Shown one piece after another: positions 31,204 through 40,040 of a stretch of DNA of 64,000 nucleotides; the first letter of the stretch is position 1, and every line of letters begins with the position of its first letter. The position numbers and the translations under genes are program-made. The notes under the pieces were generated by a model that saw nothing but the letters and a program-made list of their open reading frames with translations, was not told the DNA's origin and did no database searches. This stretch comes from Comamonas koreensis (lineage in GTDB: Bacteria; Pseudomonadota; Gammaproteobacteria; Burkholderiales; Burkholderiaceae_C), in the NCBI RefSeq assembly GCF_021026195.1, contig NZ_JAJNCT010000003.1, positions 186,001 to 250,000 of the forward strand, given 5' to 3'.

Positions 31204-31776
31204 AAAACCTGGGGTTGGGTGTGAGGTGGCCGCGCCTGGCTGACAGCCAGAAGCGGCGCAGAGCATTGCTATCGATTATGGCACCGGGCTTGGCGTCAGG
31301 GGGCGCCGGATGCGGTAGCAGGGCGAGGAGGCAGAAATCGGCCATGAAGGTCAGCACGCTGCCAACGTTCTGGTGCATCTCGCTGTCATCGGCGATGTAA
31401 TCCATCGCCGTTCACGATGTCATGGACGCGACATTGTTCTCCAAACAAGACCAATCCGCTGGATTTTTTGTGAAAGCCACCAAAATCAGTTGCTTGCGGA
31501 ACAATGTCTGCACTGACTTTCGCTAACGCCGCGTCGCCATGCCCCAGCAGCGGGGGATACCTTTCGTCACACCGTCAGAGCTTAAAGGGTAAGTACCTAG
31601 AATGGTTCCCCAACCTTTTGACTGCGCTTTTTTGCTCATCGTGGTTCCCTGCGAATGGGTCCATCTCTCCTCTCGCTTGCGCTGACGCCCGCCATCCCGG
31701 GTTTCACCGAACCCCTTGATATGCGCCCACAACGCGCTGCGCTTTGCGCTGTCCTGCTCTGGAATGTAGAGGACAC
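31204..31776. other. 573-bp intergenic region between divergent genes
   Basis: It separates the protease gene (minus) from the transporter gene (plus). I find no convincing gene. A minus-strand frame starting at 31405 reads plausibly for about 25 residues (MDYIADDSEMHQNVG…) and then becomes unlike protein; it may be a gene remnant. The region should hold both promoters. Confidence 0.4.
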
Positions 31777-33099
31777 ATGACTTCGCTGACTGCTGACCAA
31801 GGTGGGGCCCAAGCCGCCTCGCCTGCCAACCGGCCCTTGAACCGGAACGACTACAAGACCCTTGGCCTGTCGGCCCTGGGCGGCACCCTGGAGTTTTATG
31901 ACTTTGTGGTGTTTGTATTTTTTGCCAACGTACTGGGATCGCTGTTCTTCCCGGCGTCGATGCCTGACTGGATGCGCCAGCTGCAGACGCTGGGCATTTT
32001 TGCGGCCGGCTACTTGGCCCGCCCCATTGGCGGCATCCTGATTGCCCACTTTGGCGACATCCTGGGCCGCAAGCAGATGTTCACCTTGTCGGTGTTCCTG
32101 ATGGCGGTGCCCACCTTGGTGATCGGCCTGCTGCCCACCTATGAAAGCATCGGTCTGGCCGCTCCCATCCTGCTGCTGGCCATGCGCGTGCTGCAAGGCG
32201 CTGCGATTGGTGGTGAGATGCCGGGCGCCTGGGTGTTTGTCGCGGAACACGCACCGGCCAAGCGTTACGGCTTTGCCATTGGCTCGCTGACCTCCGGCAT
32301 CACCGGCGGTATTTTCCTGGGCTCGATCATTGGCGTCTGGCTCAACAGCGTCTATAGCACGGCCGAGATCCATGACTGGGCCTGGCGCATTCCGTTCATT
32401 CTGGGCGGCGTGTTTGGCCTGGTGTCGGTGTACCTGCGCAAGTTCCTGCATGAGACCCCCATCTTCCAGGAGATGCAGGCCCGCAAGCAGGTGGACCGCG
32501 AACTGCCGCTGAAGACCATTCTGCGCGACCACCGCGAAGCCAGCGTGGTCGTGGCGCTGATGACCTGGATACTGTCCACTGCCGTGGTGGTGGTGATTCT
32601 GTTCACGCCGTCCTACCTGCAAAAGGTGTTCCATATTGCCCCAGCGGTGGCCCTGAAGGCCAATGCCGTAGCGACCGTGACCTTGACCATCGGCTGCGTG
32701 TTCTGGGGCTGGCTGTCGGACCAATGGGGCACGCGTGCCGCGATGGTGCTGGGCTGGGGCGGCATGGCCGTGACCGCCTATCTGTTCTACCTGAACCTGC
32801 CAGGCACCGAGATCTCGCTGGTCTGGACCTATGCGCTGGTGGGCTTCTTTGTGGGTGCGATCTCGCTGCTGCCCGTCGTCGGTGTGCGCGCCTTCCCGCC
32901 CGAGGTGCGTTTCACGGGTCTGTCCTTCTCCTACAACATGGCCTATGCCGTGTTCGGTGGTTTGACCCCCATGCTGGTGTCCGTCTGGCAACAGGCCGAT
33001 GTGATGGCGCCTGCCCACTATGTGGCCGCCATGGGCGTGCTGGGCGTGGCCATGGGCTTCTGGCCGTTGGCCGTCAAGGGCTGGGTCGCCAAGAAGTAA
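31777..33099 (+). CDS. MHS-family (MFS) metabolite:proton symporter
   Basis: A 440-residue 12-helix major facilitator protein of the metabolite:H+ symporter family, like proline/betaine, citrate and shikimate carriers. Family signs are GGTLEFYDFVVF in helix 1, GYLARPIGGILIAHFGDILGRK in the helix 2-3 loop, and GAAIGGEMPGAWVFVAEHAP. The start ATG at 31777 has AGAGGA before it; a TTG further upstream is less likely. The substrate, probably a carboxylate or zwitterion, cannot be read from sequence. Confidence 0.88.
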   Translation: MTSLTADQGGAQAASPANRPLNRNDYKTLGLSALGGTLEFYDFVVFVFFANVLGSLFFPASMPDWMRQLQTLGIFAAGYLARPIGGILIAHFGDILGRKQMFTLSVFLMAVPTLVIGLLPTYESIGLAAPILLLAMRVLQGAAIGGEMPGAWVFVAEHAPAKRYGFAIGSLTSGITGGIFLGSIIGVWLNSVYSTAEIHDWAWRIPFILGGVFGLVSVYLRKFLHETPIFQEMQARKQVDRELPLKTILRDHREASVVVALMTWILSTAVVVVILFTPSYLQKVFHIAPAVALKANAVATVTLTIGCVFWGWLSDQWGTRAAMVLGWGGMAVTAYLFYLNLPGTEISLVWTYALVGFFVGAISLLPVVGVRAFPPEVRFTGLSFSYNMAYAVFGGLTPMLVSVWQQADVMAPAHYVAAMGVLGVAMGFWPLAVKGWVAKK

Positions 33100-33125
33100 A
33101 GCCGCTTCTGGCTGGTGGCCCCTCG

Positions 33126-33157
33126 AACCCGCTGCATGCCTGGCATCAGCGGGTTTT
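33126..33157 (+). terminator. intrinsic terminator after the MHS transporter
   Basis: AACCCGCTG and CAGCGGGTT, extended by an inner ATGCC/GGCAT stem with one bulge, then TTG. Located about 25 bp after the stop. Confidence 0.75.
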
Positions 33158-33190
33158 GTGATTCTGGGGTGGCACGCTGCACAGGTCTGA

Positions 33191-33196
33191 GACAAT
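33191..33196 (+). promoter_or_regulatory. -10-like hexamer GACAAT, 5 nt before the NIF3 gene
   Basis: GACAAT followed by CGGGC and then ATG at 33202. No Shine-Dalgarno sequence can fit. It is one of several such arrangements in this window. Confidence 0.3.
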
Positions 33197-33201
33197 CGGG
33201 C

Positions 33202-33954
33202 ATGACTACGACCCGCCAAGACATGCTGCAGGCCTTTGATGCGCTGCTGCAGCCCGCCCGCTTCAAAGACTATGGCCCCAATGGTTTGCAGGTAGAGGGC
33301 AAGGCGGAGATTCGCAAGCTGGTCAGCGGTGTCACGGCATCGCGGGCGCTGATCGAGGCGGCCATTGCCGCCCAGGCTGACGCCATCTTTGTGCACCATG
33401 GGCTGTTCTGGCGTGGCTACGACGGCCGCATCACCGGCTGGATGAAGCAGCGCATCGAGCTGCTGATCAAGCACGACGTCAATCTCTTCGCCTATCACTT
33501 GCCGCTGGATGCGCACCCGGAGCTGGGCAACAACGCCCAATTGGGTGTGCAGCTCGGCTGGCAGGCCGATGCCCGCTTTGGCGACCAGGAGCTGGGCTAT
33601 ATCGGCAGCCTGGATGCGCTGCCACCCGCACAAGTCGCTGCACACATACAACAGACCCTGGGCCGCTCCGTCACCCTGGTGACGGGCGAGACGCCGCGCC
33701 CCATCCGCCGCATGGCCTGGTGCACCGGGGGTGCCCAGGGCTTCTTCGAGGCCGCGATGGCTGCCGGTGCTGATGGTTTTCTGACCGGCGAGATATCCGA
33801 GCCCCAGGCCCATCTGGCGCGCGAGACCGGCGTGAGCTTTTTTGCGGCCGGCCACCATGCCACCGAGCGCTATGGCGCGCCCGCTGCTGCGGCCGCCGTG
33901 GCCCAGCAATTGGGCGTGGCGCATCACTTTATCGATATCGACAACCCCGCCTGA
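33202..33954 (+). CDS. NIF3/DUF34-family dinuclear-metal protein
   Basis: A 250-residue NIF3-like protein. The metal ligands are visible in FVHHGLFWRG, YHLPLDAHPELGNNA and FFAAGHHATERYG, and GADGFLTGEISE is typical of the family. NIF3 proteins are widespread; a GTP cyclohydrolase I type 2 label has been used but is doubtful, and a role in metal or metabolite repair is more likely. The start at 33202 is chosen because the protein then begins MTTTRQDMLQAFDALL. It lies 17 bp before pdxA and is probably cotranscribed with it. Confidence 0.9.
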   Translation: MTTTRQDMLQAFDALLQPARFKDYGPNGLQVEGKAEIRKLVSGVTASRALIEAAIAAQADAIFVHHGLFWRGYDGRITGWMKQRIELLIKHDVNLFAYHLPLDAHPELGNNAQLGVQLGWQADARFGDQELGYIGSLDALPPAQVAAHIQQTLGRSVTLVTGETPRPIRRMAWCTGGAQGFFEAAMAAGADGFLTGEISEPQAHLARETGVSFFAAGHHATERYGAPAAAAAVAQQLGVAHHFIDIDNPA

Positions 33955-33971
33955 GGTTTTCTCCAAAGGAC

Positions 33972-35030
33972 ATGCCCTTGCACTCCGCTCCCTTGCTCGC
34001 CATCACCCAGGGCGACCCTGCCGGCATTGGCCCGGAAATCGTGGCCAAGGCCTTTCGCGACGCACCTGCGTTGATGCAGGGCTGCTTTGTGGTGGGTGAG
34101 CTGCAGACCCTGCGCCGCGCCGCGCAGCTCCTGCAGGGTCCGGGCCGCTGCGCGCTGCCGGTGGCCGAGATCGCTGAACCGCAAGAGGCCTGGCAAGTGC
34201 CGCCGCGTTGCATGCCGGTGCTGTCGCTGCCAGGTTTGCCTGGGCCTTTGCCCTTTGGCCAGGTGCAGGCGGAGGCCGGGCGCGCTGCTGCCGAGTGCGT
34301 GCGCTGGGCGGCGCGCCAGGCCTTGCAAGGCCGGATTGCCGGCTTGGTGACGGCACCTTTGAACAAGGAGGCGCTGCATCTGGCAGGGCTGGCCTTCCCA
34401 GGCCATACCGAGCTGCTGCAGGCCGAAGCGGCCGAGCATGCTGGAGTGCCTTTGGCCCAGATGCCGGTGCGCATGATGCTGGCCAATGATGCCTTGCGCA
34501 CGGTGCTGGTGAGCATCCATGTATCGCTGCGTGATGCCATTGACGCGGTGACCCGGGAGCAGGTGCTGGAGACCATCCGTATCACGCACGAGGCCTTGCT
34601 GCGTGCGCTGGGGCGTCCGCCCCGGATTGCGGTGGCGGGGCTCAACCCCCATGCCGGCGAGGCCGGCCTGATGGGCCGCGAGGAGCTGGAGCACATTGCG
34701 CCCGCCGTAGCCGCTGCGCAGGCGCTGGGCATGCAGGTGATAGGCCCCGAGCCGCCCGATACCGTCTTCATGCGCGCCCGCCACAGCGCCGAGCATCCCG
34801 GCGCCTTTGATGTGGTGGTGGCCATGTACCACGACCAGGGCCTGATCCCCGTGAAGTACCTGGGGCTGGACGAGGGCGTCAACGTGACCCTGGGCCTGCC
34901 GCTGGTGCGCACCAGCCCGGACCATGGCACAGCCTTTGACATTGCCGGCCAGGGCCTGGCCGATGCGGCCAGCCTGATCGCGGCAGTGCAGATGGCACGC
35001 CGCTTGGCCGCAGGGCAACAGCAGGCATAA
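33972..35030 (+). CDS. pdxA: 4-hydroxythreonine-4-phosphate dehydrogenase
   Basis: A 352-residue PdxA, the NAD- and metal-dependent enzyme that feeds vitamin B6 synthesis by oxidising 4-phosphohydroxy-threonine. Family motifs are ITQGDPAGIGPEIVAK at the N-terminus, TAPLNKEALHLAG, FPGHTELL with a metal-binding histidine, GLNPHAGEAGLMG, and MYHDQGLIPVKYLG near the C-terminus. Full length. It follows the NIF3 gene closely and is terminated by hairpins shared with mscL. Confidence 0.96.
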   Translation: MPLHSAPLLAITQGDPAGIGPEIVAKAFRDAPALMQGCFVVGELQTLRRAAQLLQGPGRCALPVAEIAEPQEAWQVPPRCMPVLSLPGLPGPLPFGQVQAEAGRAAAECVRWAARQALQGRIAGLVTAPLNKEALHLAGLAFPGHTELLQAEAAEHAGVPLAQMPVRMMLANDALRTVLVSIHVSLRDAIDAVTREQVLETIRITHEALLRALGRPPRIAVAGLNPHAGEAGLMGREELEHIAPAVAAAQALGMQVIGPEPPDTVFMRARHSAEHPGAFDVVVAMYHDQGLIPVKYLGLDEGVNVTLGLPLVRTSPDHGTAFDIAGQGLADAASLIAAVQMARRLAAGQQQA

Positions 35031-35033
35031 AAA

Positions 35034-35053
35034 AGCAGCCTCGAAAGGCTGCT
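35034..35053. terminator. intrinsic terminator, strongest for mscL
   Basis: AGCAGCC / GGCTGCT with TCGAAA loop. On the minus strand it is followed by a run of six U residues, so it ends mscL messages; on the plus strand it lies just after pdxA. Confidence 0.75.
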
Positions 35054-35067
35054 GTGGTATCTGTGCA

Positions 35068-35092
35068 AAAGAAGCAGTTTTTCTGCTTCTTT
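35068..35092. terminator. second bidirectional terminator between pdxA and mscL
   Basis: Perfect 10-bp arms AAAGAAGCAG / CTGCTTCTTT around a TTTTT loop. Together with the hairpin at 35034 it forms a double terminator between convergent genes. Confidence 0.75.
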
Positions 35093-35103
35093 GTTGCAAA
35101 AAA

Positions 35104-35532
35104 TCAACGCTTTTGCTGCAGACTGTCGCGGATTTCACGCAGCAGCACCACGTCTTCTGGGGTGGCCGCTGGTGCGGGAGGAGGCGTGTCGCGCTTGAGG
35201 CGGTTGATCTGCTTGACCATCAGGAAAATGATGAAGGCCAGGATTGCGAAGTTCACCGCGACAGTGATGAAGTTGCCATAGGCAAACACCGGAATGCCCG
35301 CTTTTTTCAGTGCATCGAGCGTACGGGGCACGCCATCGGGAATGGTGCCCAGCACGACGAAGAGATTGGAGAAGTCCAGCTTGCCAAAGACCAAACCGAC
35401 GAGGGGCATGATAAGGTCGTTCACGACCGAGTCGACGATCTTGCCAAAAGCGGCGCCGATGATCACACCAACGGCCAGATCCATCACATTGCCCTTGACC
35501 GCGAACTCGCGGAATTCCTTCATGAAGCTCAT
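35104..35532 (-). CDS. mscL: large-conductance mechanosensitive channel
   Basis: A 142-residue MscL, the pentameric inner-membrane safety valve that opens under strong hypo-osmotic stress. The N-terminus [33 protein letters not shown] is the family signature (amphipathic helix plus TM1). The TM2 region [22 protein letters not shown] and a charged C-terminal helix ([15 protein letters not shown]) follow. Start at 35532, with an upstream purine-rich stretch. Confidence 0.97.
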   Translation of the reverse strand: MSFMKEFREFAVKGNVMDLAVGVIIGAAFGKIVDSVVNDLIMPLVGLVFGKLDFSNLFVVLGTIPDGVPRTLDALKKAGIPVFAYGNFITVAVNFAILAFIIFLMVKQINRLKRDTPPPAPAATPEDVVLLREIRDSLQQKR

Positions 35533-35663
35533 GCGCTGCTCCTGTCAATTAAACATGACGCCTAGTATCGCTCAGCTTCAAGGGTTTCGGCGCATTGCAT
35601 GATGGGCAAGACACTTCATACAATCCGCAAAAACCGAGATATAAGCGTTGACCAAGGAGCCCC

Positions 35664-36260
35664 ATGAGTGATTCTTCCATCGACTCCAGTAAAAGGACGT
35701 GGCTGATAGCGTCGGGATGCGCAGGTGCTGTCGGAGGAGTCGCCACTGCGGTTCCCTTTGTCAGCTCCTTCAATCCTTCAGAAAAGGCCAAAGCCGCCGG
35801 CGCTGCCGTTGAAGTGGATATCTCGGATCTCAAGCCTGGCGAGAAAATCACCGCCGAATGGCGCGGCAAGCCGATCTGGATTTTGCGCCGCACCCCTGAA
35901 CAGATTGCGGAGCTGCCCCAACTGGATTCCCAGCTCGCCGACCCCAAGTCCGAGCGCACGGCCTACCCGACACCAGACTACGCCAAGAACGAAACCCGTT
36001 CCATCAAGCCCGAGGTGCTGGTGGTGATCGGCATCTGCACCCACCTGGGCTGCTCCCCCACCGACAAGCTCCAGCCCGGCCCCCAGCCTTCGCTGCCCGA
36101 TGACTGGAAAGGCGGCTTTCTCTGCCCCTGCCACGGCTCGACCTTTGACCTGGCCGGGCGCGTGTTCAAGAACAAGCCCGCGCCCGACAACCTCGAAGTG
36201 CCAGCGCACCAGTATCTGAGCGATACCAAGCTGCTGATTGGCGAAGATAAAAAAGCATAA
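35664..36260 (+). CDS. petA: ubiquinol-cytochrome c reductase Rieske iron-sulfur subunit
   Basis: A 198-residue Rieske protein of the bc1 complex. The [2Fe-2S] ligands are in CTHLGCSP and CPCHGSTFD. The N-terminal signal-anchor is SSKRTWLIASGCAGAVGG, which resembles a twin-arginine signal but has Lys-Arg instead of Arg-Arg. Rieske proteins are normally exported folded by Tat, and tatABC lies 6 kb upstream. First gene of petABC; petB starts 9 bp after its stop with AGGAGG before it. Confidence 0.97.
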   Translation: MSDSSIDSSKRTWLIASGCAGAVGGVATAVPFVSSFNPSEKAKAAGAAVEVDISDLKPGEKITAEWRGKPIWILRRTPEQIAELPQLDSQLADPKSERTAYPTPDYAKNETRSIKPEVLVVIGICTHLGCSPTDKLQPGPQPSLPDDWKGGFLCPCHGSTFDLAGRVFKNKPAPDNLEVPAHQYLSDTKLLIGEDKKA

Positions 36261-36269
36261 GGAGGCGCC

Positions 36270-37718
36270 ATGGCACACGAATTCAAGGAGATATCGCCGA
36301 ACGCCACCTTGGGCGCCAAGGCCGGCAACTGGCTGGAGAACCGCTTTCCCACGGCATTTGAGGCCTACCGGGTCCACATGTCGGAGTACTACGCACCGAA
36401 GAACTTCAACTTCTGGTACATCTTCGGCTCGCTGGCGCTCCTGGTGCTGGTGATCCAGATCGTCACCGGCATCTTCTTGGTGATGCACTACAAGCCCGAT
36501 GCCGAAAAAGCATTCGCCTCAGTGGAATACATCATGCGCGATGTGCCCTGGGGCTGGCTGATCCGGACCATGCATTCCACCGGCGCCTCGGCCTTCTTTG
36601 TCGTGGTCTATCTGCACATGTTCCGGGGTCTGTTGTACGGCAGCTACCGCAAGCCGCGTGAGCTGGTCTGGGTCTTTGGCTGCGCGATCTTCCTGTGCCT
36701 GATGGCCGAGGCCTTCATGGGCTACCTGCTGCCCTGGGGCCAAATGTCGTACTGGGGTGCCCAGGTGATCGTCAACCTGTTCTCAGCCATTCCCTTCATC
36801 GGCCCGGATCTGGCCCTGCTGATCCGTGGCGACTATGTGGTGGGCGATGCGACCCTGAACCGCTTCTTCAGCTTCCACGTGATTGCCGTGCCGCTGGTGC
36901 TGCTGGGCCTGGTCGCGGCGCACTTGCTGGCCTTGCATGACGTGGGCTCCAACAACCCTGATGGCATCGAGATCAAGGGCCCCAATGCGCCCAAGGATGC
37001 GCAGGGCCGGCCGCTCGATGGCGTGCCCTTCCACCCGTACTACACGGTGCATGACCTGTTTGGCGTGGCGGTGTTCCTGTTCATCTTCTCGGCCATCGTG
37101 TTCTTTGCGCCGGAGATGGGTGGCTACTTCCTCGAGTACAACAACTTCATCCCGGCCGACCCGCTCAAGACGCCCAACCACATCGCGCCGGTCTGGTACT
37201 TCACGCCGTTCTACTCGATGCTGCGTGCCATCACCGGTGAGATGATGGTGGCCTTGTCGGTGATTCTGGTCGCCGCTGTGGCCTATGTCTGCATCAAGAC
37301 CCGCATGGCAACCATCCTCAAAGGGCTGCTGGTGCTGGTAGGCCTGGTGGTGCTGGCCATGTTTGGCGCCTTTGCGTTCACCGGCATTGCGGCGCTGGGC
37401 GGTATCGACGCCAAGTTCTGGGGTGTGGTGGTGATGGGCCTGGCGGTGATCATCCTGTTCTTCCTGCCCTGGCTGGACCACAGCCCGGTGCGCTCCATCC
37501 GCTACCGCCCGCACTGGCACAAGTATGTGTATGCGGTGTTTGTCGTGAACTTCGTGGTGCTCGCCTATCTGGGGGTGCAGCCGCCATCGCCGATTGGCGA
37601 AAAGGTCTCGCAAGTGGGTACCTTGTTCTACTTTGGCTTTTTTCTGCTGATGCCGTGGTGGAGCCGCAAGGGCACACCCAAGCCGGTGCCTGAGCGTGTC
37701 ACCTTCCATGCGCACTGA
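36270..37718 (+). CDS. petB: ubiquinol-cytochrome c reductase cytochrome b
   Basis: A 482-residue cytochrome b with about nine membrane helices. The four haem-ligand histidines lie in RTMHSTGASAFFVVVYLHMF and FFSFHVIAVPLVLLGLVAAH. The quinol-site motif PEW is represented by the segment around APVWYFTPFYSMLRAI (PVWY), as in several beta-proteobacteria. It binds haems bL and bH and carries out quinol oxidation and reduction. An extra C-terminal part beyond 420 residues is normal for this group. Confidence 0.97.
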   Translation: MAHEFKEISPNATLGAKAGNWLENRFPTAFEAYRVHMSEYYAPKNFNFWYIFGSLALLVLVIQIVTGIFLVMHYKPDAEKAFASVEYIMRDVPWGWLIRTMHSTGASAFFVVVYLHMFRGLLYGSYRKPRELVWVFGCAIFLCLMAEAFMGYLLPWGQMSYWGAQVIVNLFSAIPFIGPDLALLIRGDYVVGDATLNRFFSFHVIAVPLVLLGLVAAHLLALHDVGSNNPDGIEIKGPNAPKDAQGRPLDGVPFHPYYTVHDLFGVAVFLFIFSAIVFFAPEMGGYFLEYNNFIPADPLKTPNHIAPVWYFTPFYSMLRAITGEMMVALSVILVAAVAYVCIKTRMATILKGLLVLVGLVVLAMFGAFAFTGIAALGGIDAKFWGVVVMGLAVIILFFLPWLDHSPVRSIRYRPHWHKYVYAVFVVNFVVLAYLGVQPPSPIGEKVSQVGTLFYFGFFLLMPWWSRKGTPKPVPERVTFHAH

Positions 37719-37736
37719 ACCAGAAAGCACCCCACG

Positions 37737-38501
37737 ATGAAAAAAATCATTCTCTCCGCATGCCTGGGTCTGGGCGTACTTTTAGGGGCCGGCGGCACGC
37801 AGGCGGCCGAAGGCGGCGTGGCCTGGGACAAGTTCAACGTCGACACCACCAACACCACCTCCTTGCAAAATGGCGCCAAGCTGTTTGTGAACTACTGCCT
37901 CAGCTGCCATTCGGCCGCTTTCATGCGCTACAACCGTCTGCAGGATATTGGTCTGACCGAGCAGCAGATCAAGGACAACCTGCTGTTCACCACCGACAAG
38001 GTGGGCGAGACGATGAAGGCGGCCATTGATCCCAAGCAGGCCAAGGAGTGGTTTGGCGCGAATCCGCCGGACCTGACCTTGGTGGCACGCTCGCGCGCCG
38101 GCCACCAGGGCACGGGGGCGGACTACCTCTATACCTTCCTGCGCGGTTTCTACAAGGACGACACCAAGGCCACCGGCTGGAACAACATGGCCTTCCCCTC
38201 GGTGGGCATGCCCCATGTGCTCTGGGAGCTGCAAGGTGTGCGCGTGCCGGTCTACAAAGAGGTCGAGGAGCATGGGCACAAGACCCAGGTGTTCACCGGC
38301 TGGCAGCAGGTCACGCCGGGCAAGATGAACTCCACTGATTTCGATAAGAGTGTGGGTGATTTGGTGAACTATCTACAATGGATGGGTGATCCCAGCCAGA
38401 ACACCCGCAAGCGCGTCGGCGTCGGGGTGTTGATATTTTTGCTGGGACTCATCTTCATCACCTGGCGCCTGAATGCGGCGTTCTGGAAAGACGTGAAGTA
38501 A
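37737..38501 (+). CDS. petC: ubiquinol-cytochrome c reductase cytochrome c1
   Basis: A 254-residue cytochrome c1. It has a Sec signal peptide (MKKIILSACLGLGVLLGAGGTQA), the covalent haem motif CLSCH (about residues 48-52), a methionine-ligand region in NNMAFPSVGMPHVLWELQG, and a C-terminal membrane anchor (VGVLIFLLGLIFITWRLNAAFW). It passes electrons from the Rieske protein to soluble cytochrome c. Third gene of petABC, 18 bp after petB. Confidence 0.97.
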   Translation: MKKIILSACLGLGVLLGAGGTQAAEGGVAWDKFNVDTTNTTSLQNGAKLFVNYCLSCHSAAFMRYNRLQDIGLTEQQIKDNLLFTTDKVGETMKAAIDPKQAKEWFGANPPDLTLVARSRAGHQGTGADYLYTFLRGFYKDDTKATGWNNMAFPSVGMPHVLWELQGVRVPVYKEVEEHGHKTQVFTGWQQVTPGKMNSTDFDKSVGDLVNYLQWMGDPSQNTRKRVGVGVLIFLLGLIFITWRLNAAFWKDVK

Positions 38502-38624
38502 ACGTATTTGCGTGCAGCCGGTTCAGGCCCTGTGAGCAGGGCTTGAATTTGGGTAGCCGATTTGTGTAGAGTGGGCGGCATTGACTGCAGTCCACTCTTT
38601 TTTGATTTTGAGGAGCCTCTCACC

Positions 38625-39236
38625 ATGATGGTGCTTTATTCGGGAACGACCTGCCCTTTCTCCCACCGCTGCCGCTTTGTGCTGTTTGAAAAAGGCATGG
38701 ATTTCGAGATCCGCGATGTGGACCTGTTCAACAAGCCCGAAGACATCAGTGTGATGAATCCCTACGGCCAGGTGCCTATCCTGGTCGAGCGCGACCTGAT
38801 CCTGTACGAGTCGAACATCATCAACGAGTACATCGACGAGCGCTTCCCCCATCCACAGCTGATGCCCGGTGACCCGGTCGAACGTGCCCGTGTGCGCCTG
38901 TTCCTGCTGAACTTCGAAAAAGAGCTGTTCACCCACGTGCACACCCTGGAAGAGCGCGCCGTCAAGGGCAATGAGAAGGCACTGGAAAAGGCCCGCGCAC
39001 AGATCCGTGACCGCCTGACCCAGATGGCACCGGTGTTCCTGAAGAACAAGTTCATCCTGGGCGAGAACTTCTCGATGCTGGACGTGGCCATTGCGCCGCT
39101 GCTCTGGCGCCTGGATTACTACGGCATCGAGCTTTCCAAGAACGCAGCCCCGCTGCTCAAGTATGCCGAGCGGATCTTCTCGCGTCCTGCCTACATCGAG
39201 GCGCTGACGCCGTCCGAAAAGGTCATGCGCAAGTAA
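38625..39236 (+). CDS. sspA: stringent starvation protein A (GST-fold)
   Basis: A 203-residue glutathione-S-transferase-fold protein that binds RNA polymerase and helps redirect transcription under starvation and acid stress. The thioredoxin-like N-terminal domain contains TTCPFSHRCRFVLFEKGMDFEI, then NPYGQVPILVERDLILYESNIINEYID; the alpha-helical C-terminal domain follows. The ATG at 38625 has AGGAG nine bases upstream; the second ATG at 38628 would also serve. It sits between petC and sspB, the usual arrangement in beta- and gamma-proteobacteria. Confidence 0.95.
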   Translation: MMVLYSGTTCPFSHRCRFVLFEKGMDFEIRDVDLFNKPEDISVMNPYGQVPILVERDLILYESNIINEYIDERFPHPQLMPGDPVERARVRLFLLNFEKELFTHVHTLEERAVKGNEKALEKARAQIRDRLTQMAPVFLKNKFILGENFSMLDVAIAPLLWRLDYYGIELSKNAAPLLKYAERIFSRPAYIEALTPSEKVMRK

Positions 39237-39314
39237 AAGCCGCCTGGCCCGCCACTGGGCGAGCAGCGCTGCGGGGTCGTGCCCTGCGGCGCTGGAGAGC
39301 GCAGAAAGTGTCCT

Positions 39315-39836
39315 ATGAGTGAAATCCAGACAACATCCACCCAGCCGTACCTGATCCGCGCCTGGGTGGAGTGGTGCAATGACAATGGCCTGACCCCGTA
39401 CCTGAGCGTTCGCGTCGACAAGACGGTGCTGGTGCCGCGCGAGTTTGTCAAAGACGGCGAAATCGTGCTCAACATCAGCTATGACGCGACCAGTGCGCTC
39501 AAGCTGGGCAATGACTACATCGAGTTCACCGCCCGTTTTGGCGGTGTGCCGCGCGACATCATGGTGCCCGTCAGCCGCGTGGTCGCCATTTTTGCGCGTG
39601 AAACCGGCCAGGGTATGGGTTTCCCACCACCCGAAGACCTGCTCGATGACGATGCCGATATCGCGATGGCGGCACTGGAAGGTGCTGCCGAAGCGGCTGA
39701 AACCGCTGGCGAGGCCAACGCTGCGCCGCCGGTCATGCAGGTGGTGACATCCAGCGACGAGCCACCGGCTCCCGATGGCAACCCGCCAAGCCGCTCAGGC
39801 AAGGCCGGCAAGCCGTCACTCAAACTGGTCAAATAG
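39315..39836 (+). CDS. sspB: ClpXP protease specificity-enhancing factor SspB
   Basis: A 173-residue adaptor that brings ssrA-tagged proteins to ClpXP. The folded domain contains QPYLIRAWVEWCNDNGLTPYL and VLNISYDATSALKLGND, with FGGVPRDIMVPVSRVVAIFARE. A long acidic and Pro/Ala-rich linker ends in PSLKLVK, matching the short basic/hydrophobic ClpX-binding tail. The start at 39315 gives the family N-terminus. Confidence 0.95.
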   Translation: MSEIQTTSTQPYLIRAWVEWCNDNGLTPYLSVRVDKTVLVPREFVKDGEIVLNISYDATSALKLGNDYIEFTARFGGVPRDIMVPVSRVVAIFARETGQGMGFPPPEDLLDDDADIAMAALEGAAEAAETAGEANAAPPVMQVVTSSDEPPAPDGNPPSRSGKAGKPSLKLVK

Positions 39837-39885
39837 GCCTCATTCGGCTTTGTTGCGGGCAATCCCGTATAGAATGCCGAGTGTT

Positions 39886-39961
39886 GCCGGTTTAGCTCAG
39901 TTGGTAGAGCAACCGCCTTGTAAGCGGTAGGTCATCAGTTCGATTCCGATAACCGGCACCA
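39886..39961 (+). tRNA. tRNA-Thr (anticodon UGU)
   Basis: 76 nt with CCA encoded. The acceptor arms GCCGGTT and AACCGGC pair fully. The D-arm has TTAGCTCAGTTGGTAGAGC, the anticodon stem ACCGC/GCGGT holds the loop CTTGTAA with anticodon TGT, and the T-arm carries GTTCGATTCC. A -10-like TAGAAT ends 10 nt before the 5' end. The gene looks intact, with no sign of an integrated element beside it. Confidence 0.96.
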
Positions 39962-39967
39962 GATTCC

Positions 39968-40005
39968 AAAGCCGTTCTCAGTAAATGCTGTGAACGGCTT
40001 TTTTG
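39968..40005 (+). terminator. intrinsic terminator of tRNA-Thr
   Basis: AAAGCCGTTC and GAACGGCTTT around a 14-nt loop, followed by TTTT and GCG. It begins 7 nt after the tRNA. Confidence 0.9.
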
Positions 40006-40040
40006 CGTCTGAAAGTGCTTGGCGGCGCTGGCCGAGTCGC

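Noticed and set aside
31088-31732. Short open frames between the HtrA-type and MHS transporter genes
   Set aside because: None has a good start, ribosome site or recognisable family. At most one may be a remnant, so they are not listed as genes.
39886-39961. tRNA-Thr as an integration site
   Set aside because: No integrase gene or direct repeat of the tRNA 3' end was seen on either side, and the surrounding genes are ordinary housekeeping genes in conserved order.
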